Positions 1 to 9,069 of a stretch of DNA of 47,355 bases are shown here, piece by piece. The stretch spans positions 1 to 47,355 of the forward strand of contig JBFMCV010000003.1 of assembly GCA_040754335.1 (NCBI GenBank), written 5' to 3'. Position numbers and translations under genes: made by a program. The DNA comes from Thermodesulfobacteriota bacterium. GTDB taxonomy: Bacteria; Desulfobacterota_D; UBA1144; Nemesobacterales; UBA2774. The notes beneath the pieces are model-generated. The model had not been told where the DNA came from, ran no database searches, and saw nothing but the letters and a program-made list of their open reading frames with translations. Positions within the stretch are counted from its first letter, which is position 1. Each line of letters starts with the position of its first letter.

Positions 1-487
1 ACTAATCTGAACTCCCGGTTTTAAAACCTTAGGATGACACGAGTATCTCTCCGCTCCCGTATTATAGCTTCTTGATATTTTATACAATTTAATCCGTTGT
101 TTTTAAGATACAAGATACAAGGATGACAACATAAAAATAGATTTCTCGGCTTTGCCTCGAAATGACATATAACTACAAAGACGAGATTGCCGCGTCTCCT
201 TCGTCCTTCGACCCTTCGACAGGCTCAGGGCGAACGGACTCGGAAGCTCGCAATGACAGAATCAAGCAAATCCTCCCTAGCCTACTTTGGCTCAGGCAAT
301 GACAAGCCGGAATTAATTTACTCAGCTGCCTTTGTTGATATGACATCCGAATGCGCACTTGCTTGCATTCGTTCTTTTTCTAAGGAGGGAATTAAATGTA
401 AAGACAAAAGATAGATTTCTCACGTAGTTCGAAATGACAGAATTATGATGTGACCCTACGTCCACAAATCGGTGACAGGAAAGAGAC
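1..487. repeat. Intergenic repeat mosaic 1
   Basis: No convincing gene lies here. The stretch is built from short dispersed repeats that recur at 2935-3424 and 12105-13276. Copies seen: an element starting ATAGATTTC and ending TTCGAAATGACA at about 137-167 and 411-439; an element starting GAGATTGCCGCG (183) and ending CTCGCAATGACAG (about 259); a CCTTCGACAGGCTCAGG...GAACGG element nested inside that one at about 202-238; and a fragment ending AAGGAGGGAATTA near 380-394. The stretch 292-365 resembles 3060-3135. The short open frames here run through repeat sequence and are not supported as genes. Confidence 0.7.
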
Positions 488-1612
488 TCAGATTTTGTAT
501 TTGCTAAGCTCGAACATGAGCTGTTTCAGGTACTCGGAGCTCGATGAGGCGATGCGCTTCTTGATGTCCTTCCATTCCTCGACAGGAATGTTCACGAATA
601 CGTCTATTACATCCGGGTCGAACTGTGAGCCCGAAGCCTCGGCTATTTTCTCCACCGCGTCCTCGAAAGGTATCGCTTTCCTGTAAGTCCTCCGCGATGT
701 CATCGCGTCGAGCGCGTCCACAACGGAGAAGATACGCGCGCCGAGCGGTATCTCCTCTCCGGAAAGCCCCGACGGGTAACCCTGTCCGTCGTATCTTTCA
801 TGATGAGTATGGACTATCCTCGCCGACTCCTCCAGGAAGTCTATCTTCTTCAAGAGCTCGTAGCCGAACTCGGCGTGCTTCCTCATGAGTCCCCACTCCT
901 CGTCATTCAGCTTGTCGGGCTTGAGGAGAATATTGTCGGGCACGCCTATTTTTCCTATGTCGTGGAGGAGCGCCCCCTTGGCTATTATCGAAAGCTCCTC
1001 GTCGGAGAGCTTCATGTGTTTTCCGAGGTTGATCGCGTACTCGGTAACCCTGTAGGAGTGGTACCCCGTCTCGTGCTCCCTCAAGTCAAGCGCAAGTATC
1101 ATCGCCTCGAGAGTTCCGGAATACGCCCTCACGAGCTCCTCCGTCTGCTCTATGACCTTCTTCTCGAGGTTCTTCTGGTAGTCCTTGTTCGCCTTTATGA
1201 GGTTAGACCTCTCGATCGCGCGCCTTATGACCGTATCCACGTCCGTTACGTTGAAAGGCTTGAAGACGTAATCGTAGGCGCCTTCTTTCAAAGCCGCCCT
1301 CACGTTCTCGATATCGCGCGACGCGGAGACCATGATAATGGAGAGGTCGGGGGAGTACGCCTTTAACTTTTTAAGCGTCTCTATGCCGTTCAGCTTCGGC
1401 ATCTGTATGTCGAGGAGGACGACATCGTAGTCCTTTACGCGGTAGAACTTCTCGAGAGCCTCGAGACCGTTCGCGGCGACGTCGCACCTGTAACCGAGCT
1501 CTTCGAGCGCCTCGACGAAGAGACTCCTTATAGCGTCCTCGTCGTCCACTATGAGGATCTTTTCCCCGTTCTTTCTAAACGCGTCCACGGATATTCTCTT
1601 AGCCATTTCCAT
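488..1612 (-). CDS. Response regulator with REC and HD-GYP domains (probable c-di-GMP phosphodiesterase)
   Basis: The 374-residue protein has a receiver domain at about 17-135 and an HD-GYP domain at about 165-350. In the receiver, the acidic pair D23/D24, phosphoacceptor D68 (LLDIQMP) and K118 (FKPF) are all present. The HD-GYP part has the metal-binding H217-D218 in HDIGKIGVPD and HHERYDGQGYP at about 270-280, so it is predicted to be an active cyclic-di-GMP phosphodiesterase switched by phosphorylation. A short coiled-coil linker (about 137-162) joins the two. It is cytoplasmic. No partner histidine kinase is nearby, so the input signal is unknown. Met1 and Met3 are both possible starts and neither has a clear ribosome site. 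It is transcribed away from carA. Confidence 0.93.
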   Translation of the reverse strand: MEMAKRISVDAFRKNGEKILIVDDEDAIRSLFVEALEELGYRCDVAANGLEALEKFYRVKDYDVVLLDIQMPKLNGIETLKKLKAYSPDLSIIMVSASRDIENVRAALKEGAYDYVFKPFNVTDVDTVIRRAIERSNLIKANKDYQKNLEKKVIEQTEELVRAYSGTLEAMILALDLREHETGYHSYRVTEYAINLGKHMKLSDEELSIIAKGALLHDIGKIGVPDNILLKPDKLNDEEWGLMRKHAEFGYELLKKIDFLEESARIVHTHHERYDGQGYPSGLSGEEIPLGARIFSVVDALDAMTSRRTYRKAIPFEDAVEKIAEASGSQFDPDVIDVFVNIPVEEWKDIKKRIASSSSEYLKQLMFELSKYKI

Positions 1613-1768
1613 AATAACTATAATCCATGAAGGCTATATACCTTCCAAGCAGAGTTTTCGCCGATCCTCAGCCGGCTTATCAAGATTAGAATTGGGGAAT
1701 TCCGCCACCCATCACCCCCGATGAGCGCCGCACATACCCCCATTACGTATAAATATACAGTCAAAAGT

Positions 1769-1797
1769 TTGACACGGTGATTTTTAGTATGTATTTT
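1769..1797 (+). promoter_or_regulatory. Possible sigma-70-like promoter for carA
   Basis: TTGACA at 1769-1774 is followed after 17 bp by TATTTT at 1792-1797, which would start transcription near 1804. If real, it would exclude the upstream GTG (1777) and ATG (1789) starts for carA and leave almost no leader before the ATG at 1810. The -10 match is only 4 of 6 and an alternative TATAAA lies near 1749, so this is tentative. Confidence 0.3.
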
Positions 1798-1809
1798 CCA
1801 AACGAAATC

Positions 1810-2934
1810 ATGAAAAAAGCGACTCTGGTGATTGAAGACGGCAGTGTTTTCGAGGGGTTGAGCTTCGGGGCGGAGGGGGAGGCTTACGGAGAGGTCGTAT
1901 TCAACACCTCCATAACCGGGTACCAGGAGATACTCACAGACCCCTCGTATAACGGTCAGATCGTTGCAATGACCTACCCGGAGATAGGGAATTACGGAGT
2001 CAATCCCGAAGACATTGAATCGAGAAAGCCGTTCTTAAAGGGCTTCGTCGTTAAAGAATATTGGAAAGAGCCCTCGAACTGGCGCTCCCGCGGAAGCCTC
2101 GGGTCGTACCTCTCGGACAGCGGGGTCGTGGGGATAGAAGGGATCGACACGAGGTCGCTCACCAAGCTCATACGCTCGAAGGGCGCCCAGAAGGCGGTAA
2201 TATCGACTGCAGAAAGCGACCCTGAAAAACTGCTTAAGAAAGTGCGCGCTTCCCAGGGGATAGTGGGCATAGACCTGGTCACGGAAGTGAGCTGCGATAA
2301 CCCTTACAAATGGAGCGAAGGGACGGGAGCGTGGAGACCGGCCTCTGAAAAAGCGGCCGGGGAGAGGAGACGGTTCCGGGTAGTCGCATATGATTACGGT
2401 CTTAAGCGGAACATATTGCGGAAGCTCTCCGACCACGGCTGCGAGGTATCGATTGTCCCCTCGAGGACTCCTCCGCACGAGGTGCTCTCCATGAAGCCAG
2501 ACGGGATATTCCTCTCTAACGGCCCGGGGGACCCCGCGGCGGTCGCTTACGCCGTCGAGAGCGTGAGGACGCTGATAGGGAAAAAGCCGATATTCGGCAT
2601 ATGCCTCGGACACCAGATACTGGGGCTTGCACTCGGCGGGACGACGTACAAGCTCAAGTTCGGACACAGGGGGGCGAACCAGCCCGTCAAGAACCTGAGA
2701 ACGGGGAAGGTGGAGATCACGTCGCAGAACCACGGGTTCGCCGTAGACGCGGATAGTCTCGGGGGAGATGTGGAGATAACGCACATCAACTTGAACGACA
2801 ACACGGTCGAAGGGCTCAGGCACAGGGAGCACCCGGTGTTCTCAGTGCAGTACCACCCGGAGGCCTCGCCGGGGCCTCATGATTCCTCTTACCTGTTCGA
2901 GGAATTTATAGAGATGATGGAAGAGAACTGCTGA
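1810..2934 (+). CDS. carA: Carbamoyl-phosphate synthase, small (glutamine-hydrolysing) subunit
   Basis: CarA releases ammonia from glutamine for the large subunit CarB, which makes carbamoyl phosphate for arginine and pyrimidine synthesis. The N-terminal CPSase_sm domain opens with [11 protein letters not shown] and contains [17 protein letters not shown]. The C-terminal class-I glutamine amidotransferase domain has the nucleophile Cys265 in FGICLGHQ and the His/Glu pair in [13 protein letters not shown]. With the ATG at 1810 the protein is 374 residues, normal for the family. An in-frame GTG (1777) and ATG (1789) upstream would add residues that do not look like CarA. carB is not in the window, so the two subunits are not adjacent here. 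Repeat-rich DNA follows the stop. Confidence 0.96.
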   Translation: MKKATLVIEDGSVFEGLSFGAEGEAYGEVVFNTSITGYQEILTDPSYNGQIVAMTYPEIGNYGVNPEDIESRKPFLKGFVVKEYWKEPSNWRSRGSLGSYLSDSGVVGIEGIDTRSLTKLIRSKGAQKAVISTAESDPEKLLKKVRASQGIVGIDLVTEVSCDNPYKWSEGTGAWRPASEKAAGERRRFRVVAYDYGLKRNILRKLSDHGCEVSIVPSRTPPHEVLSMKPDGIFLSNGPGDPAAVAYAVESVRTLIGKKPIFGICLGHQILGLALGGTTYKLKFGHRGANQPVKNLRTGKVEITSQNHGFAVDADSLGGDVEITHINLNDNTVEGLRHREHPVFSVQYHPEASPGPHDSSYLFEEFIEMMEENC

Positions 2935-3424
2935 GAGGGCGTTCACTCTGTCAGTCTCAGGTTATCGGCCCATTCCCTCTTCTGAATTGAGCCTTCTTTC
3001 TTCATGATGACATCCTTCGACAAGCTCAGGATGAACGGGTAAAAACCACCCTAGCCTGTTTTAGTTTAGGCAACGATGAGCCGGCAGTTAATTTACTTGA
3101 GAGTCTTTGCTGGTATGGCGTCCGTTTCTTGCACTAGTTCAGAACCGTTGCTCGAAATGACAACTTTCTATCGCGGCGGGCCTGTCCTGAACTTGATTCA
3201 GGAAAGCCGCTCCTACGGACAGTATGCAGGATAAAAGATGAGATTGCCACGGCTCATTCTGAGCCTCGCAAAGACAGATAACTACAAATCCACCCTACCC
3301 CTCCTTTACAAAAGGAGGGAATTAAAGGAATCGCGGCTGGAAGCCGCTCCTACGGTTTATTAAGGATGAGATTCCCAATCGAGTCGGGAATGACAAAAAG
3401 ATTAAGGAGGTATGTGCGGGGTGT
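2935..3424. repeat. Intergenic repeat mosaic 2
   Basis: No gene is supported between carA and the iorB-like gene. Repeat copies: CATCCTTCGACAAGCTCAGG followed by ATGAACGGGT (3011-3040); a TATGGCGTCCG...TTCAGAACCG element (3114-3148) that matches 12295-12329; a composite GAAAGCCGCTCCTACGGAC + ATGCAGGATAAAAGATGAGA + AGCCTCGCAAAGACAG block (3202-3278) that recurs at 12802-12886; a hairpin with CTCCTTT/AAAGGAGGGAATTA (about 3289-3325); and TCGCGGCTGGAAGCCGCTCC (3331-3350). No long T-run terminator was seen for either flanking convergent gene. Confidence 0.7.
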
Positions 3425-5029
3425 TTAAGCTGCTCTTCTTTCAAGCACTTCCCGGGCCATCTTCTCGGCCTTGTCTATGCCGTTCACGGACTCGCCTGAT
3501 ATGAGCTTGAGCGCTTCCTCCCCTATCTCGAGCGTGATGTCGTAGTTCTTCCTCTTGTTCTTCTCGAACTCGGCGATCGGGGATATTACGTTGTCTATTA
3601 ACCGGGTGAATGCGTTCATCGTCCTCCTCCTGACCTTGCCGTAGCCCTTGACCATCGAGGCGCTCCTGGCGACGAGTGACCCTACCCTGTAATCGAGGGA
3701 CGCATAATATTTGACGGCTTCCCTGTATTTCTTTATGAGCGCATGCTCTTTCCTGTACCGGAACGAGTGTCTCCTCATAAACTTCATTTTTGTGAGGAGC
3801 CAGAGCGTCGCGTATCCCGAGAACGACGTGGTAACGGGAGTCTGACCGAAGGTGAGCGGCTTCTTCCTGGGCCATACCTTCTTAAAGATTCCCGTCTGCG
3901 TGAAACGAACCACGGGCGCCACAAGGAAATACGGCAGAAGCCCGTATAGCTCTTCCGCGTCGGGCTTGAGGTAGTCGACGACCCTGAAGACCTGGTCGTC
4001 CCTGAGCCTCATCTCCTCCTTTATCCTCTTGAACCTGTCCGATTTTATCTTGAGGTCGGCCACGCGTATTCCGTCCTCGTAGCTCATGAGCAGAGCGAGG
4101 TTCTTCGCGTAGTGCTCCGTAAGCTTGAGCCCTCCCCCCTTCGCACTTTCGTCAATTTGATAGATTGCTTTCACGTCTTCTATGTATTCGTCCGCGTATT
4201 CCGCGTCCTGGTATTCGAGCAGCCTGAATACGGACTCTGCAAGAATCTCCCGGAGGCTCGGCGGGAACTCGGACTCGAGCCTTGAAACCCTGCCCAGATA
4301 TTCCTCCCTGTCGTACTCCTCGAGCCTGTCGGCCCTCTCCTGCACGAAGCTCTCCCAGACCCGGGGGGGCTTCTTCTGCTCCGCGCCCTTACGGGAGGAC
4401 ACGTGCTCGTACCCGACCTCGAACGCTTTCAAGCTCGCCTTTACCGAAACTCCGACCATCTCGACCGACTTTACGAACGATTCCCTTTTTATCGGCAGCA
4501 CTCCCGAAGCGCAAACCGCGCCCAGGAGTATCGCGTTCACGGCGAGATCGTCCATGCCGTTCTCCTTGGCCAGCTTCAGCGCGTCGAGCTCAATGAACCT
4601 CGATGAAAACGAGGATGCTATCTTTCTGAGATTCTCTTCGGAGTATATACCGCTTCCGACGGGCATCTTCTCGAGCGTCGAGTATATCCTGTGCGTGCTC
4701 GTGACTATGGTCGTCTTGTCGGAGCCGTAGCCCAGCTGCAGCGCCCTTCCGAGCTCGAGGAATTCCTGTGAAATGATAACGTCCACTTCGCCGGGGACCG
4801 GGAACTGCGCGAAGATTACCTGCCTGTCCCCGGAGGCCGACCTGGGGTGCGCCTCCATGTAGTAAACCGTGGACCCTCCCCTTTGCGAGAGGCCCGGGAG
4901 GCTTATCCCCTGCACATCGTAATCCTCGAGGAAGAACGCCTGTACCAGCCATTCGGTGAGCACCCCTCCGCCCTGTCCGCCGACTGCGGGGATAAATATT
5001 TTTATCAGATCGCTCTTAGTCCGCATCAC
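3425..5029 (-). CDS. iorB: Indolepyruvate ferredoxin oxidoreductase, beta subunit with a long C-terminal extension
   Basis: The first 200 or so residues form the gamma-type domain of 2-oxoacid:ferredoxin oxidoreductases, with AVGGQGGGVLTEWL near the N-terminus and the typical GLSQRGGS segment. This subunit works with IorA to oxidise aryl pyruvates to aryl-acetyl-CoA with reduction of ferredoxin. At 534 residues it is far longer than the usual IorB of about 200. The rest (about 210-534) resembles the accessory domain found in large fused indolepyruvate oxidoreductases (DUF6537-like), by recognition and not by search. It follows iorA with a 204-bp gap on the same strand. GTG (5029) or the next codon ATG (5026) starts the gene; no clear ribosome site distinguishes them. 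Confidence 0.85.
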   Translation of the reverse strand: MMRTKSDLIKIFIPAVGGQGGGVLTEWLVQAFFLEDYDVQGISLPGLSQRGGSTVYYMEAHPRSASGDRQVIFAQFPVPGEVDVIISQEFLELGRALQLGYGSDKTTIVTSTHRIYSTLEKMPVGSGIYSEENLRKIASSFSSRFIELDALKLAKENGMDDLAVNAILLGAVCASGVLPIKRESFVKSVEMVGVSVKASLKAFEVGYEHVSSRKGAEQKKPPRVWESFVQERADRLEEYDREEYLGRVSRLESEFPPSLREILAESVFRLLEYQDAEYADEYIEDVKAIYQIDESAKGGGLKLTEHYAKNLALLMSYEDGIRVADLKIKSDRFKRIKEEMRLRDDQVFRVVDYLKPDAEELYGLLPYFLVAPVVRFTQTGIFKKVWPRKKPLTFGQTPVTTSFSGYATLWLLTKMKFMRRHSFRYRKEHALIKKYREAVKYYASLDYRVGSLVARSASMVKGYGKVRRRTMNAFTRLIDNVISPIAEFEKNKRKNYDITLEIGEEALKLISGESVNGIDKAEKMAREVLERRAA

Positions 5030-5233
5030 TTATCAGAAAAGCAATTTCAGAAAAATACTACAACAATTTTTACGCCTTCTACAATCTATACGCCTGACGC
5101 AATAAATTCCATGCTTTAACAAAGAACAGAGAGATTCTGATCGATATACGACGATAGAAACGAAAGGATTATAGTCATAGTCAGCCTCCCTTCGGAGATT
5201 CCGGTATGAGATGCGGTGACGGGAGCGGTCAGC

Positions 5234-7363
5234 CTAACCCGACCAGCCGTTCCGCGAAACCAGGTGAAGTAGCGAGCGGTTTATTTTAGCCCCGATCCGT
5301 TCGAAGAGAGAAGGGTTGTCTATTATCTCCACCCTGTAGAAGGATGGGCAGAGGACGGCCGCGTGCGCTATCTCCCCGCAGAGCCCGCAGCCGACGCACG
5401 AAGGCTCTATATGCGCCACAGGGTCTTCCCGGAGTATGGTGGGACTGTCCTTTAGCGTGAGCGAAGGGCACCCGTTGAACCTCATGCACGAGTGGTCTCC
5501 CGTGCAGACGTCGGGGTCGACGCCGAGTTTTTTCTGCACCATGCGCCTGCCGTCTTTTATATTTTTTTTAATCGTAATCTTTTCTCTTCTCGTCTTCTCG
5601 AGCTGGCACTCGCCCCTGGAAATAATGACTCTCAGTCCCTCGTCCTCTTCGTAAGCCTCGCTCAGCACCCCGATCGATTCCCTGAGGTCGTAGGGGTTCA
5701 CGGTTTTGATCCACCTAACGCCCGCTCCACGGAGGGCTTTTTCGATGTCCATGCCGACCCCTTCCTGTCTCATGTTCTTGCCGGAAGCGGGGTTCTCGTG
5801 ATGACCGGTCATGGAGGTCCAGAAATTCTCGAGGATTATCAATATGGCGTTCTGGTTGTTATACACCGCGTTCGCGATGCTCGTCGTTAGGCCGCTGTGC
5901 CAGAACGTCCCGTCTCCCATGAACGATATGACCCTCTTGTTCGCCATCCTCGAAAGAGCGCCCGCGGAGGCGAGGCCTATGCCCATGCCGGTGATGGAAT
6001 TGCTCAGGTCGAAAGGCGGGAGCCCGCTCATGGAATAGCAGCCTATGTCTGACGCGTAGTATGACTTCCCGTAGTCTTCTTCCAGTATCTTGATCGCCGT
6101 GAATATGGGCCTTTCAGGACAACCTGTGCAGAAAACGGGGTTCCTCTTGGTTACGGGCTGCTTTAAAAAGCTCGCTGCCCTCTCCTTGTGTTTCTCCGTG
6201 AACTCGCTCCTTTCCTTTATCCTCTCCTTCTCGTATTCGGAGAGCGTGTTCTTGAGGAGGAACTGACCCACCCCTTTCGCGATATGGTCGGGCGTGAACT
6301 CGCCCGCCTGGGGCAGTATGTCCTTACCGAATATATCGAGGCCGAGCTTCGCCCTCTGCGCGATTGCCCTTATCTGCTCTTCTATGAGGTTGGGCATGCC
6401 TTCCTCGACGACGAGCACGGCTTTCTTGTCCCGGAGGAAGAGTATTATCTCCTCGGGGACTAGCGGGTTCGTTACGTTAAGGTTGAGTATCGGTATCCTG
6501 CACTCGCCGTAGAGGCTCGCCTCGCCCAGGTTATAGAGGCACCTCATGAGGGAGTTGTATATCATCCCGTGTGTGATTATCCCCATGCTGCTCTCGGTCC
6601 CTTCGAAGAACTCGTTGAGCCTCCGCTCGAGTATGAACCTCCTCGCGGCGGGAATCCGTTCGTGGTATTTCTTCTTTTCGTGGTCGAAGGTAAAGGGCGG
6701 GAGCGGTATCTTGTCGAGGTCGGTTATGAGGTCATCCAGCCTGTTGATCGTGCTGATTTTAGGGTCCTTGTTGTCACGGCAGGTCATCTTGTTCATTATG
6801 TGGGCTACTCTCGTTGACAGGAGAAACATGACGGGCATGTTCGAGTATTCAGAAAGCTCGAATCCGGCCTCGACCATCCTGGCGACCTGCCCGAGGTCCC
6901 CCCGGGGGTCTATCACTGCCATCGTTGACTTCAGCGCGAACGGGAGCGCCCTTTCGGCGACGCACGTGCTGTCGCAGCCGTAATCCTCGCCGACTATTAT
7001 CATCGCCCCGCCCGTTACCCCGGATGAAGATATATGCGAGAGGGCGTCCGAGGCGACGTTCGTGCCCACTATTTTCCAGTTCACGGAGCCCCTGATCGGA
7101 TAGCTGATCGACGCCGACAGCAATGACGCAGCCGAGGCCTCGTTGCCGGAACAGTCGAAATATATTCCCTTTTTTTTGAGAACCGGCTCGTACGCGTCGG
7201 AGATGACATCGATGAGCCTGGCCGTCGGAGAGCCCGGATAGCCTCCGAGATAGCTCACGCCCGACTGTAGGAAAGCCTTGAGTATCGCAAGCGGCGTATC
7301 CCCGAAAAGTGTTTCGCCTTCGCCGTAATTCAACTGCTCGAGCAGTTCTTTTGAGTAACCCAT
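5234..7363 (-). CDS. iorA: Indolepyruvate ferredoxin oxidoreductase, alpha subunit
   Basis: This 709-residue protein has the N-terminal pyrimidine-binding domain (GYPGSPTARLIDVI near residue 40), a central transketolase-like region and a thiamine-diphosphate domain with FMGDGTFWHSGL. Near the C-terminus there are iron-sulfur cysteines in CTGDHSCMRFNGCP and CVGCGLCGEIAHAAVLCP. IorA carries the thiamine diphosphate that decarboxylates indolepyruvate and other aryl pyruvates, passing electrons to ferredoxin. The first cysteine group departs from the plain CxxCxxC ferredoxin pattern, as is usual in IorA. The ATG at 7363 is preceded by a GGGAG ribosome site. The iorB-like gene lies directly downstream. 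The pair is cytoplasmic and probably degrades or salvages aromatic amino acids. Confidence 0.93.
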   Translation of the reverse strand: MGYSKELLEQLNYGEGETLFGDTPLAILKAFLQSGVSYLGGYPGSPTARLIDVISDAYEPVLKKKGIYFDCSGNEASAASLLSASISYPIRGSVNWKIVGTNVASDALSHISSSGVTGGAMIIVGEDYGCDSTCVAERALPFALKSTMAVIDPRGDLGQVARMVEAGFELSEYSNMPVMFLLSTRVAHIMNKMTCRDNKDPKISTINRLDDLITDLDKIPLPPFTFDHEKKKYHERIPAARRFILERRLNEFFEGTESSMGIITHGMIYNSLMRCLYNLGEASLYGECRIPILNLNVTNPLVPEEIILFLRDKKAVLVVEEGMPNLIEEQIRAIAQRAKLGLDIFGKDILPQAGEFTPDHIAKGVGQFLLKNTLSEYEKERIKERSEFTEKHKERAASFLKQPVTKRNPVFCTGCPERPIFTAIKILEEDYGKSYYASDIGCYSMSGLPPFDLSNSITGMGIGLASAGALSRMANKRVISFMGDGTFWHSGLTTSIANAVYNNQNAILIILENFWTSMTGHHENPASGKNMRQEGVGMDIEKALRGAGVRWIKTVNPYDLRESIGVLSEAYEEDEGLRVIISRGECQLEKTRREKITIKKNIKDGRRMVQKKLGVDPDVCTGDHSCMRFNGCPSLTLKDSPTILREDPVAHIEPSCVGCGLCGEIAHAAVLCPSFYRVEIIDNPSLFERIGAKINRSLLHLVSRNGWSG

Positions 7364-7473
7364 TAAAACTCCCGCTCCGAAGCCCGTCCCGAACCCCGGC
7401 GTCTATAATCTACCAGAAAAGGGCCTGATATACCAAAAAGAAAAAGAGAGAAAGGAGTATCGGCAGCCGGTTG

Positions 7474-7953
7474 TCATTTAAAAAGCCCCTCGATGGCAAG
7501 ACTCTCACGTATTATAAAATAATACTCTTTTAGTGCCTCCTCCTGCTCCCAGGTGACGAGGTGAAAGGGCCTTTTCAGCTTGACCGTATCGAGCGCGGTT
7601 GCGGGCTCGATCTTCATATGGTGCATGAGGAAGCAGGCGAGCATGAGGTTCGTCCTCCCCATACCCGCGTAGCAGTGAACGGCTACGCGCCTGTTACTGG
7701 CGATCTGGGCGCTCACGAAATCGACGAATTCCGCAAAATCTTCGTGCCTGGGGGCCTTGAAATCATCGACAGGTATGTGCTTCACGATAAACCCTTCATA
7801 GTCCCTCGCATGCTCCCTTTCTTCGAGGTTCACTATTGCCTCGATCCCTTCCCCTCTCAGGAATTCGAGGTCGTCTTCGTGGCTGTTAAACAGACCAGGC
7901 CGTTCCATCCCCGCTATCACGCCCTCTACCACCCATGAAAACCTCTCAGGCAC
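7474..7953 (-). CDS. Dual-specificity (tyrosine-type) protein phosphatase
   Basis: The 159-residue protein is a compact cysteine-based phosphatase. The P-loop HCYAGMGRTN holds nucleophile Cys94 and phosphate-binding Arg100; Asp63 or Asp64 in HIPVDDF is the likely general acid. It may act on phosphoproteins or on other phosphoesters, since bacterial members vary. There is no signal peptide or membrane segment. It begins with GTG at 7953, placed 9 bases after a GAGGAG ribosome site, and overlaps the end of the endonuclease V gene by 8 bases. The two are therefore likely translationally coupled. Confidence 0.88.
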   Translation of the reverse strand: MPERFSWVVEGVIAGMERPGLFNSHEDDLEFLRGEGIEAIVNLEEREHARDYEGFIVKHIPVDDFKAPRHEDFAEFVDFVSAQIASNRRVAVHCYAGMGRTNLMLACFLMHHMKIEPATALDTVKLKRPFHLVTWEQEEALKEYYFIIRESLAIEGLFK

Positions 7954-8656
7954 TGCCGTACACTCCTCTTTTCAGCTCCGCGACGTATATATCCGCGCGC
8001 CTCGTGGGCTCGGGTATCCTGTAGCCTCTCGCGCATAGAAGCGCGATCTCCCTCGCGGTGTCCGTGTCGAGCCTGTGGCCCGGAGACACGAAGACGGGCT
8101 TTGTCTTATCCTTCGTCCGCAGGACTGAGCCTATGACATCCCCCTCCTTCGATAATAAAGGACTCGAATCACCCTTTTTCTCTCCCGGCTCATCGTACGT
8201 CCCGTAGAGCCTCTTCTTCGCTATCCCCATAGCCGGAATGTCGAGGAGCACGCCTACGTGACAAGCGATGCCGAAACCCCTCGGGTGCGCTATGCCCTGC
8301 CCGTCTATAATCAGGAGGTCCGGCTTTCGCCTTAGCTTCCTGAAGGTCTCGATTATCGCCGGCCCCTCCCTGAACGCGAGGAGTCCCGGTATGTATGGGA
8401 ATCTCTCGTCGCAAACGGAGTAAACCCGCTCGATCTCGCCGAGGGCGGGGTACGAAAATAATATTATCCCGCATATGAGCTTGCGGCCGTCTTTCATGAC
8501 GGACAGGTCCGCCCCGGCGACAGTCTTAACCTCCCCGAGCTCCTTATGTATTATGACTTTTTTGCTTAATTTCCTCTGGATCTCGAATGCGCGGGCGATA
8601 GACGGCGCGCCTTCCCGGTAGAGGGCTTCAATAGTGTCGGCATCAGTGGTATCCAT
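7946..8656 (-). CDS. nfi: Endonuclease V (deoxyinosine 3'-endonuclease)
   Basis: Endonuclease V nicks DNA one phosphodiester 3' of deoxyinosine and so starts repair of deaminated adenine. The family motifs are all present: AGADLS with Asp50, PYIPGLLAFRE with Glu97, and DGQGIAHPRGFG with Asp118, matching the metal ligands of the E. coli enzyme. The length (236) is normal. The ATG at 8656 lies inside the end of the preceding small gene (14-base overlap), and the downstream phosphatase overlaps by 8 bases, so the three form one tight operon. A segment at about 180-192 (EKKGDSSPLLSKEGD) reads like a low-complexity insert typical of repeat-derived sequence. Confidence 0.94.
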   Translation of the reverse strand: MDTTDADTIEALYREGAPSIARAFEIQRKLSKKVIIHKELGEVKTVAGADLSVMKDGRKLICGIILFSYPALGEIERVYSVCDERFPYIPGLLAFREGPAIIETFRKLRRKPDLLIIDGQGIAHPRGFGIACHVGVLLDIPAMGIAKKRLYGTYDEPGEKKGDSSPLLSKEGDVIGSVLRTKDKTKPVFVSPGHRLDTDTAREIALLCARGYRIPEPTRRADIYVAELKRGVYGSA

Positions 8657-8894
8657 AGATGTCCCTTATCACCCTCCTGAACCTCGGGGCGTATATAAGC
8701 TCGAAAGCGAGCTCTTTCCCCGGAAAGAGCCTGAGCGCGAAGTCCCTCACTTTCTCGAAATGCTCGAGCGCCTCTTCCCTTGTCAGGTTGGTCTGATACA
8801 TGAGGGAGATGGTGAAATCGACCATGAACCGGAGGAGCCTGAGCTTTCTGTTCTCCTCCGCTATTTCTTCGGGTGTGGGAATCTGTTTTTCCAT
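8643..8894 (-). CDS. Small conserved-looking protein, function unknown
   Basis: This 83-residue protein is charged and mostly helical (ENRKLRLLRFMVDFTISLM early, LFPGKELAFELIYAPRFRR late), with no signal peptide and no cysteine pair. I recall similar small proteins from other uncultured Gram-negative genomes but cannot name a family or function. It is supported as a gene because its stop overlaps the start of endonuclease V by 14 bases, giving a coupled three-gene operon, and because the frame is compositionally like its neighbours. Its role in DNA repair or otherwise is open. Confidence 0.7.
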   Translation of the reverse strand: MEKQIPTPEEIAEENRKLRLLRFMVDFTISLMYQTNLTREEALEHFEKVRDFALRLFPGKELAFELIYAPRFRRVIRDIYGYH

Positions 8895-9004
8895 GGCATT
8901 AGCCGCCTCGGGACTATCTATTTACGAAAAACCGGTCATTAAAAGTATACATGAAGCGCTTAGAGGGATTAACCTGTTTTCGATGCATTCCGATGCGTCT
9001 GTAT

Positions 9005-9033
9005 TTGTCCGCAACAATAAAATTCGGTAGAAT
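9005..9033 (+). promoter_or_regulatory. Probable sigma-70-type promoter for gshB-gatCA
   Basis: TTGTCC (9005-9010) and TAGAAT (9028-9033) are separated by 17 bp. The -10 box matches the consensus at 5 of 6 positions and the -35 at 4 of 6. Transcription would begin near 9040, about 30 bases before the gshB start. On the other strand TATACT (8949-8944) could be the -10 box for the divergent operon, but its -35 is poor. Confidence 0.45.
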
Positions 9034-9069
9034 CAAACGGCATCACATAAGATCTCAAGGTTAAATGAA

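Noticed and set aside
187-414. Small open frames in the left gap
   Set aside because: They run through dispersed repeat sequence and have no ribosome site or recognisable product.
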